From Blattamonas nauphoetae (taxonomy: Eukaryota > Preaxostyla > Oxymonadida): a DNA stretch of 64,000 nucleotides. Below are positions 55,545-64,000 of the stretch, one piece after another. Where the stretch lies: NCBI GenBank assembly GCA_033064195.1, contig JARBJD010000034.1:310001-374000 (forward strand). The letters run 5' to 3'. The position numbers were made by a program, and so were the translations under genes. The notes below the pieces were generated by a model, which saw only the letters and a list, made by a program, of their open reading frames with translations, searched no databases and was not told the origin of the DNA. Numbering within the stretch: the first letter of the stretch is position 1; every line of letters starts with the position of its first letter.

Positions 55545-55945
55545 ACAAATGATGGTGATTTCGAATCTGAAAGAAGAGAAAGCGACAGTCACCATCTCAC
55601 ATAAAAAACCACAAACACATAATGTCCAGTAATTTCAACAATTCAGCCTGAAAAGCGAGAATGAACAGACTGTTCACAACACACCACAAGTCTGGATGAG
55701 GGTGTTCCATGACACAATGGAGACAGGAATGGATACCAAGCACCAAATGTGTCTGTCTTCACACTTTCTGAAACAATTCCAAAAGTGTTAATAGAATGTC
55801 AAAGTCGAAAACAGAACAAGACACCACCTGCCACTCTCTGCAACTCTCCAAGAGTCTCAATCACAATACTTTCATCATCACTCTTCAATCTTTCGAGAAG
55901 GGTCGAGATTTTTGACTGAGATGCAGAAATGGTGAAAAGTTGGTA
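55545..55945 (-). pseudogene. Gene fragment, second copy of the 10440-10815 sequence
   Basis: The minus strand has exon SKISTLLERLKSDDESIVIE followed by TLGELQRVAGG, an intron ending GGAATTGTTTCAG, exon ESVKTDTFGAWYPFLSPLCH, then after GCTTTTCAG an exon AELLKLLDIM. The order and splice sites match the 10.4 kb copy. The ISXO2-like element ends exactly at the edge of the shared block (55544), so it inserted beside or into this gene copy. Confidence 0.5.
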
Positions 55946-56264
55946 ATACAACAAACACTAATCCAAATGGTCACAACAGTCATCCGATCATTAGAGCATT
56001 GGTCCGTCTGTGAAGATGAACGGATATCGATCCAACCCTTACTTTGCATGAAACAGATACTGTTGTTACGAACTCTTTTTTCCATGAAATAATGTCGAAT
56101 ATTGAAGCATATCTATTTTTGCATCGTTTCCAGGCTGTTCGCTGACCCAGAGATCAAATGAATGAAGAACAGACGAGTGAAGTGGTCAAACATGATTGCT
56201 TTCAACAGGAACGAACATAAAGAGTAAAGGCACAAAGAGCAACAGAACAAAAACGAACATAAAT

Positions 56265-59200
56265 TCAGTGGAGAACTATGCTTCCCAGGCTACACTTGTC
56301 CACAACACACCCTCGCCTGTCAGTTCGGACAGGCTGTCCTTCTCCAACCACAACTCCCCCGTCGAACACCCCGTCGCTCGCAAAGTGCTCGCACGTGCAG
56401 TTCGAGAGGGCCACTTTCGGAAGTTTCACCAAACCTGAGTTGTCGTGGCTAACAATCGCAAACGCACTTCCACCCACAAATTGCGACGAAGAGGAGAGAG
56501 AGTGGGGGAGGTCGGTGTTGATCAGCGAGCAGCTTGTGAACGAGGAAAGAGAAAGGTCGGCGCAGGAAGGGGGGAGAGAGCGAGGGACTGGTGTCTGTCT
56601 CGCCATCTCAACCAGCACACATCCTCCACCGACAATCCTCCTTCCTCCTCTTTCGGACAGCGACAGAACAGTCGAGCATGACACGAAACGGCATTTCTTG
56701 ATTGAGGTTGTGCAGCCTGCCATCTTCACCCGAATCAGACTCCCAAACTCTCTTCCACCGCATCCGACGAAAGCTGTGTCTTCAACTGAAACGTCTCCGC
56801 GTGTGCTCCCCCACACAACCGCTCCGGCGTCGAACGATGTGGACGAGAACGACGACGAGGCGATGGAGATTCTGCTTTGGTCGCCACAAACAACCAGACT
56901 GGCCTTTCCAACGAAGGAGAGGGCGGATGTGGCGAGGGCGACAGCGGAGAACGAAGACGACGAGCTGGCTGAGACGAGAGAGACGGAGAGAGGAGCGGAC
57001 GATGAGATCGAGCACGACGTCAGAACAAGTCGAGATGAGGACATCAGCGAGAACACAAATCGAGTCGATCTTTGAGCAGAGAAGGAAGAAAACACAATTT
57101 GAGAAAACGTCAGTGTTTGGAGAGAGAGCGACACCATCGCATTCGGACCTGAAGAGATCGACGTTCCAGACTCGCTCGATTCGTCACTCACACTGCACAG
57201 CAACTCGCCGCTCGACCCACTCCCTCGAACGTGCACAGTCGTGGATGGTTGGGAAGCCAGCGAACAACTCCGCCCGATCGTCGCCTTCTTCACAATCTCA
57301 ACTGTGAAGGGACCCGTTTGTTCTTTCGTCCATTCCAGGCAGCGATGGAGTGTTCGGAAGGGACTCGCGAATGTCCCGTCAGCGTCATCGCTTCCGTTCT
57401 CTCCGACGGCAATCACGTGCGACTTGAGGATGGGCAACAGCGACATCTCATTCGACTCGCTGTCCATTCCCCACAAGTCCGCGTCTTCAGCCGTGTCAAA
57501 CGATCCCGCCCATCTGCTCGCCACAATCACTTCCGACAGATCCTTCGCAATGACGTACACGTGATGCCCACTTCGAACGGCGTGGTTGGCATCCGCACCA
57601 GTTCCGAAGACGGTGTCGATGAGCGAGTATTGCGATGGGCTCGACATTCCAAGCAGATCCATCCAGATCGCTCCTCCATTCAGCGACGACGAACACTTCT
57701 TGAACGATGTCGATTGGAGCGAGAGCGAGCCAGTTGTCAGTGTGATACTCAGCGCTCCTCCATCAGCTGTCGATGTGCACGAGGTGAAGGCGACAGCGGA
57801 GAGAGACAGGCTGGCCCCACTCCCAAGTGTGGCTGAGATAGCTGATCCAGGCACCGATGACGAGATTGACCAAAAATGACTTTCAGAGATGTCTACTTTG
57901 CCGGCTGACTGAACAACCACGCTGGATGTGAACGACGAGGAGAGGATGGTGGCGTCCAATTCCACTTTCGAGAGCGACAGACTGCCTCCAGTCACACGAG
58001 CGAGCGGAACAGACATGACTCTGGATGAACCAGACAAGAAGGGGGTGAGGGAGGAGAAGGAAATGGAGAGAGTGTTGGCTGGAACGACGAAGATGGACGA
58101 GGTGAAGAATCCAGACAGATTGGATGTGTCGATTGTGCTGGTTGAGAACGAGAGTGACGACGACGTGGAGTCTGCAAGCGCTGCAGTTGAACCTGCGTTT
58201 GTTGAGCTGTTGAAGACGACTTTCGTGTTCGACACTGTTGCGGAGAATGTCGAGCCCAACGATAACTTCAAAAGGGGGACAGATGATGAAGTTGAGCCAG
58301 AAAAGGAGATTGCCGTGTTGGATGTGAGTGATCCTGCCGCACTTGTGATGAGAGTCGCTGTTGATGCTGTGAATGTGGATGTTGATGGTCCGCTGATCAA
58401 CGCGAGTGTCAGCTCAGAAGATGACGAGGGAGAGGAAGTGGTGGAGAAGGATGTGAACGAGACCTTCCCAACACTGACAAGAGTGCATGATGAAGAAGGG
58501 GAGATGGAGACGAGAGTGTCGGGGAGAGTGCCTGTGAAGGAACAGGAACTGAAAATGACATCGCCGACTGAGATTGAGGAAGAGGTGATGCTGATTGCGG
58601 GTGACGAGAAGGAGAGGTCTGACACTCGAAGTCCGTCGGTTGTGATGGCTCCTGTTGCCGAGACGGTGATCAGAGTCTGAGCAGCCACGACAGAGCCAGA
58701 TGACTTGAAGGAGCACGATTGAAGGACGAAGGAGCCGGTTGAGGTGGAGAGGAGGGCAGTCGACGAGGAGAGAGGTGTTTCGAAAGCAAAGTCGATTCTG
58801 CTGATGGCGGCTGTTTTCGTGTCTGTGATCGTCAGGCTGGACACTTCAGTGACTTGAAGAGTGGCTTGGTTTGATTCGTGTTCTGGTTGGATGGAACACC
58901 CTGCGATGTCTGTCGTCCCCTTCAGATGAGCGGACACCATCACAAACACTGTCATCCCACTCAGCGTCATCCTACTCCCAGCATACGTCACAGACTGACA
59001 CGGAGCATCCTGCGATCCACAGTCCTCTTCATCAGATTTGGAACTGTTCACGAACAGCTTCGTTCGGACAGCGATGTAGAAAGGGATCCCCAACTCCTGC
59101 GGCTTGAACGACGAATCGCGTGAGAAGCATCTGAAGCGAAGATTGTCTGCTGCGTTGTTCTGCCACGACACTTGAACGTGGTCTTCGGTGAGGTATTCAG

Positions 59201-62200
59201 ATTCCTTGTTGAGGGTGGGTGTGGATATGAAGATGTCAGCTGCGCGGTTGGCTTCCCCGCCTGCGAAGGTGAGCCCGCTCAAAGTGTATGTCTTCGCGTT
59301 GTCCTGCAGATGGATGAACAGAGCGGCTCCGACGTTCTCCAATGCAGATCCGAGTTTGCAGTTTGTGAAGGAGGACGACGAGAGGGTGAGCGACGATGTC
59401 GATTCCAAGTCGGCGTGGATGGCTGCGCCTGTGTTGAGTGTGGAGTGGATGTTGTTGAATTCGCATCCTGTCGCTGTGAGTGATCCTCCGATGATGTTGA
59501 CGAGTCTGCCGTTCTGTGCTGATCCTGTCCCTTTTAGAATGCAGTTGGTCAGTGTGGCTGATCCCGAGCCATCAACTTCGATCAGATGCCACGTGTCAGT
59601 CGAGTCAACGTTGAGTGTGAGTGATATCGCAGACACGGAGAGTGTTCCTGTTGTCACTTTCATGTTGGCTGTTTGAAAAAAGGTTGGTTTGATGAAAGAG
59701 ACGCTGGTTGACGACGATCCCCCTCCTTCAATTCGGACAGTCTTCATGTTGACGAGAATGCTTGTCTCATCTCCATTCGAAGACGAGTATTCTCCTGCTG
59801 CCACAATCACTTTGTAGTTTGCTTTCACTTTGTTCCCACCGTATGTCACTGTCTTGCACTGATTTGATGTGTCTCCACAATTCCACACGTTCGATCCAGA
59901 TGTGGCGACATAAACATCGGCATCCTTTGATTCCACTATTGCCCCATAAACATGACCAGACGTACCCAATTGGACATTCTGAGTGCCTCCCTCAGAGACG
60001 CTGTTGGTGAGAAAACTATCTATTCGTTTGGTTTGGATACCATCTTCATCGTTGAAACCGGAGACAAAATAGGCATATCCATCGTAGTCTTGATTTGTGA
60101 ATCTTTGACAAGCAATCATCACGTTTTGCCCTCCTGATTGATCATTTTTGATGGTGGACACTTTACGAGAGAAGTACAGGGTGGTCAGTGAAAACTTGGG
60201 CAGCCCGTTTCTCACTACTCAGAAGGATATCGAGTTTGCCATTGTCAGTGGTAATTCGTTTTGTCATATTTCATCAGTAGTCAGTTTTTCACAGTTTTGA
60301 AAAAAATGTTCAACTTATAGTGGCGTCACCAATTCGTTCCATGTCAACAATTCGTGCTTTTTTCTGGAATGATCACTTTTGGTCAAACTAAGAAAAAAAT
60401 AAAATTTTAGAATTTTCTTCCCACTGGATCCCAAAAAATCCTCACAATAGCTCTTTTCAACCACTTTTTTCATGTGTTCTCGTCATAACTTCACAACCTG
60501 TGAACCGATTTTGATGAAATTTTCCACTGAAACGTTTGTTTGGTGAAATGAACATTTAGAAAAAAAATTGGAAAAAAAATCATGGGTATCTGGGACGATA
60601 TGAAAAAAGGCTGTTTTTCGCCCAGAAAAATATCATGGGAAAAAATTTTTTATTTTTTTGAGTGTCTTTTATCGATATGTTTACGAAAATAATGCTTTTT
60701 CTTCGGTCTCAAACGGATGTCTGGATATGGAAAAATGATCGTCGAAAGTTTGGAAAATGTGTGGCGTTTCGCTGTATAACGTGTTTTGAGGTTTTCTCAG
60801 GATCCAGTGGGAAGAAAATTCTAAAATTTTATTTTTTTCTTAGTTTGACCAAAAGTGATAATTCCAGAAAAAAGCACGAATTGTTGACATCGAACGTATT
60901 GGTGACACCACTATTAGGTTTTTTCGGCTTGATCGAGCCCATGATCAAATGTCTTCGTCTGAGTTTAGGATTCGAGATCGAACTCTGATCGAATTCTGCT
61001 GGAGGATGCAGCTTCACTACAAAGAGGCACACGCACTACTAGAAACTTACTATCCAGAAGACAGACCATGTTTGGAGACATGTCGGAAAGTGATGAAAGA
61101 CTTGGACAGCGGCATATTCTCAGTCTCAGGACAAATCCCAAAACATGTCAGATCAAATCTCACCCTCATTAACGCTTTGACGCAAATTTTAAACGAAGAT
61201 ACTTCCCTATCTCTGAGAGCAATGTGGAGAATCACGGGATTTCACCCTCAAACCATCAAGAAATGCCTCTTCGACCATTTTGGCCTCATCAGACGGTTTA
61301 CAAGGTGGGTACCACACATTCTAACAGAGTCACAGAAAAGTAACCGGATCCAGTTGGCGCAAGATCTCATCCTCATTCTGAAAAAGCAAAAAGAAAAAGG
61401 CTGGAAATACTTGATTACAGGAGACGAAAGCTGGGTTAAATGGACGAATCCACATTCTTTTGTGTGGCTTCGTCCATCCGATCCTCGACCAGTGAGGGAG
61501 AGGATCAGTATTGGAAGTGGCAAGACAATGTTGGTGGCCTTCTTCGGTATCAACTTCACTTTTTTCAGATTAATACCCAGAGGCAAAGGGATTACAGCAC
61601 AAGTCTTTGTTGACGATATTTTGGATAAAATGGAGGACGACATCGTGTTGCAGGATTCTTTCGATCTCGACAACTTTGAGCACTTTCTACACGTTGACAA
61701 CGCACCATGCCATAATTCAAAGCTTGTTCGAAAATATCTCGAAACGTCTCTATTTACGAAAATTTCCCACCCCCCATACAGCCCAGATCTCGCCCCGTGC
61801 GATTTCTGGCTGTTTGGGGAGTTGAAGATGCGTCTCAAGGGAATTCACGTGAAATCAGATGCGGAATTGACCAAACACATCACTTCTTTTATGGCCGAGC
61901 AGACGACTGAAAAACGAATTCGTGTTTTCGAGAATTGGATTCGAAGATGTGAACAGGTGGTTGAGAATCAAGGAGAATACATCTGACGATCGCACTTTGT
62001 ACTCTTTTTCTTTTCTCATTGTATTTCAGCAGGCTTCATTCATCTCGTTTTTGAATCACTATATCACTCACATTGGGACCGACATTCATCGTTTTACTTT
62101 TTCTCACTACACAAGAACGTTTATCGAAGCAACATCTCTCCAAAATGATTCTAATACACTCATGAGGGAGATGGTCGGTTTATTTCATAATTTATCACTT

Positions 62201-63475
62201 CTTCGGAGAGTTCTCACATTGTGACTCGTGTCGTTCATCTCGTTCTCGAGATTCTGACATACGAACATTGGATTGAGAATGTTTTTCACAGACAAAATTG
62301 AACAAATCAACGAAAACTAGGTGAAATGATGTGAAAACAACTTGTTACTCGATGGGAAATGTCGCCCAAGTTTTCACTGATCACCCTGTAACAAAGGAAA
62401 TGATGAAAAGAGACAAAAGGAAACCTGTAGTGCCGAGAAACAGGCAATTCACCATTCTGAAGAAATCCGGTGGTGCACAACCGTACGGCCAGAGAACAAT
62501 CCCTCCTCCGAACGACGGAGCAAGGCAGGACTCGAAGAGACACGCGCTGATCAGATAATACGAAGACTGCAGTTCAATCCACATCGCGCCTCCTCCGCCG
62601 TTCAATCTTTGGTTTTCTGGTGTATGTGGATCAGCCTGAAATAATGTGTATTGGCCCTTTTCTTCGAGCCACGACAGGCAGATGGCCTTGCACGAGTAGA
62701 ATGCGCTGTCAGACACTGTGAGCTGTGCTGCGGTGGTCGCAATGGCTCCTCCCGAATGTCCTGTGCATTCTGTGAAGGTCGTTCCGGCGACGACGACCTT
62801 GCCGTTCGATGCGTGGATGGCTCCTCCTTTGAAGCTGCTGGATGAGGTGCATGTGGTGAAAGCGCAGTTTGTGACGGTGAGGACGGCAGAGGCATCGGAG
62901 GGCTTGAATTGGATCGCTCCTCCTTCCCCATTTCGGGTGAGTGAGGCGAAGATATCCCCGATGAATGACGTGGTTGCTGTGAGAGTCTGCTGGACTTCGT
63001 TAGTCAAAGTGAAGTGGGAGAATGAGCAATTAAGAGTGGAAAGTGTCTGGAAACGGTTGTTGCTGTAAAGGGCGCCTGTGCAGCAGGCATCGCATCGATC
63101 AAAGTTCGACGAGTCGATCACGCCGGAATCTGTGACATCATCCGACCAAACACTGTCCATGCTGTTTGCGAGGAGGGAGGTCGAAATATTCGAGAAAGTG
63201 GACGAGATGAGGTTGAAACGAGAGAACAGTCCCGACGAGATGAACGGAGTGTCCTGATTCAGAGAAGTTGAGAGAACTTCAAGACGAAACAGTGAGACTG
63301 TTGTTTGTTTGTGTGTCGACTGAATTAGGGGAGATACATGACTCGAGTGGTCGGATGAGCGAATGGAAATGTCAACCAGATTGAGTGTTCCTCCGTGGCT
63401 GACAAACGAGGGCGATAATGGTGTGTTGATGAGCAGGACGCAGTTCTGCATGCTCAACGTGCTGCAGTCGTCCAA
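56265..63475 (-). CDS. Large right-handed beta-helix surface protein with mariner in an intron
   Basis: The upstream exon runs from about 63475 (open further, likely from a CACAAACAG acceptor near 63495) to 62425 and ends CLFLGTT. The downstream exon runs from 60133 (GGQNVMIACQRFTNQD) to TGA at 56265. The intron 60134-62424 has a GTTTCC donor and an AATCAG acceptor in phase 1. It contains a 2.2 kb mariner, leaving about 77 bp of host intron. The product exceeds 1,640 residues, Ser/Thr/Gly-rich, with many short beta-helix rungs (for example GGAIWMDL, GGALSITLTTGSLSLQSTSF) and linker motifs with paired Cys (WNCGDTSNQC, EEDCGSQDAPC). No transmembrane or kinase part is seen before the stop, unlike the gene at 11.7-22.5 kb. 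The start and any signal peptide lie upstream of the recognised part. Probably cell-surface. Confidence 0.75.
60318..60913. mobile_element. 596-bp MITE in the mariner leader
   Basis: Ends TAGTGGCGTCACCAATTCG and, inverted, TAGTGGTGTCACCAATACG, with arms of about 115 bp that are over 90 per cent identical. The flanking TTA (60315-60317, 60914-60916) is a 3-bp duplication of the PIF/Harbinger type. The core has no coding content. Confidence 0.8.
60949..61986 (+). CDS. mariner transposase, intact
   Basis: 345 residues from ATG (MSSSEFRIRDRT) to TGA, the usual mariner length. The N-terminal helix-turn-helix (IEFCWRMQLHYKEAHALLET) binds the TIR. It also has PHILTESQKSNR, the WVPHxLTExQ-type linker. 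The catalytic core shows TGDESWVKW (first Asp), LHVDNAPCHNS (second Asp) and PPYSPDLAPCDFWLFGELKM (third Asp), with the D34D-type spacing of classical mariners. No stops or frameshifts. The start codon lies 35 bp downstream of the inserted MITE, which could alter its promoter or leader. Confidence 0.92.
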   Translation: MSSSEFRIRDRTLIEFCWRMQLHYKEAHALLETYYPEDRPCLETCRKVMKDLDSGIFSVSGQIPKHVRSNLTLINALTQILNEDTSLSLRAMWRITGFHPQTIKKCLFDHFGLIRRFTRWVPHILTESQKSNRIQLAQDLILILKKQKEKGWKYLITGDESWVKWTNPHSFVWLRPSDPRPVRERISIGSGKTMLVAFFGINFTFFRLIPRGKGITAQVFVDDILDKMEDDIVLQDSFDLDNFEHFLHVDNAPCHNSKLVRKYLETSLFTKISHPPYSPDLAPCDFWLFGELKMRLKGIHVKSDAELTKHITSFMAEQTTEKRIRVFENWIRRCEQVVENQGEYI

Positions 63476-63479
63476 TATT

Positions 63480-64000
63480 GAAACAGATTCATTTCCTGTT
63501 TGTGAGAGCGAGACTCAGTCACGGACAAAAGAAAGTGGTCACCCCTTCCTGCATTTATGATCAGATGATTTTTCATACTTTTTTCGAAAACACTTCGCCC
63601 CTTTGAATTACAGCAATTTTTCAAAAATAAAACACAATAGAGTCTGTGAAGTGAAAATCGAGATGTTCGACTGATGCGTCCTGGGAGGCACTTCCGATCG
63701 CGGCCGTCAGAATCCGTCTCCTCTTCCGAGGAGAGGAGACGTGATGTTTATAGTCTGTTACTCCACTGAGAACAGACTACTTCCACTCCTCGCGGAGATA
63801 CCGTTCGAATTGTGTTGAAAATGTGTGTTTTCTATCTTCTTTATCTCTCTTCAGTCAGCTTTGTAGAAGCACCAAACACTCTCTCTGAGGATGTTATTGC
63901 ATATTCTCACTTTCCCTCAATTACAATGACGTGATGTAAAAACAATGATATTCGCACATTTTCACGGACATTCGTTCACACCACATTTGTTAGCTTTCTA
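63480..64000. other. 5' flank with two adjacent hairpins
   Basis: CGTCTCCTC and GAGGAGACG (about 63713-63741) form a strong hairpin with the inner TTCC-GA-GGA also pairing. Just downstream, AGTCTGTT and AACAGACT (about 63750-63777) form a second one. No frame crosses them. They could be part of a small structured RNA or of an unrecognised repeat. Confidence 0.4.

Larger units (their letters stand above)
60177..62388 (+). mobile_element. mariner transposon inside the beta-helix gene intron
   Basis: TIRs start CAGGGTGGTCAGTGAAAACT (left) and CAGGGTGATCAGTGAAAACT (right, inverted), with TA at 60175-60176 and 62389-62390. 2,212 bp long, including a 596-bp MITE in its 5' leader. The transposase is intact. 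The strand is opposite to the host gene. Confidence 0.9.

Noticed and set aside
56278-57307. Plus-strand frames of 265 and 201 codons
   Set aside because: Antisense shadows of the Ser-rich beta-helix exon on the minus strand.

Overview
This is a eukaryotic nuclear window, most likely from a preaxostylan (oxymonad-type) flagellate resembling Blattamonas. Three things suggest this. Host genes carry very short GT-AG introns (33 to 116 bp). Several genes resemble, from memory, the lineage-expanded helical-repeat (HEAT/ARM-like) families of those protists. There are also large right-handed beta-helix surface proteins, one linked to a transmembrane segment and a degenerate protein kinase. The organism call is an inference from remembered family resemblance, not a search. 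The standard genetic code fits: glutamine-rich proteins use only CAA and CAG.

Layout. 1-11.7 kb is host sequence, nearly all on the minus strand: helical-repeat genes, fragments of them, a decayed beta-helix gene and a multi-break pseudogene. 11.7-22.5 kb holds the 3' part of a beta-helix receptor/pseudokinase gene cut by a 9.2 kb transposon (12890-22094). That transposon carries a coiled-coil protein and three further nested elements: a TA-flanked foldback element, a Mutator-like element inside it, and a pogo/Tigger element. 22.5-31 kb is a graveyard: a dispersed repeat, a 33-bp minisatellite, decayed host genes and an 879-bp inverted-repeat element. 31.0-37.8 kb is a second pogo-like element, split by a 4.6 kb insertion that holds a 25-bp satellite. 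37.9-42 kb has a host gene, a 900-bp hAT-type MITE and a 30-bp satellite. 42-47.9 kb is a hAT transposase cut by another hAT-type element that carries a small acidic membrane protein. 47.9-52.2 kb is dispersed repeats and fragments. 52.2-55.5 kb is a compact element with an IS1595/ISXO2-like transposase and a coiled-coil/OTU-like protease. 55.5-64 kb is a giant beta-helix gene whose intron houses a mariner element, itself carrying a MITE.

Most elements have ends that can be read exactly, with target-site duplications of TA, TTA, 4, 6, 8, 9 or 13 bp. The insertion order can therefore be worked out from the sequence alone. The two strongest biological leads are the ISXO2-like element that carries an OTU-like protease, and the 9.2 kb element that carries a host-like coiled-coil gene. 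Both have terminal arrays of a roughly 20-bp motif sharing the core CGCAGAT. No RNA gene, CRISPR array or retroelement was recognised.
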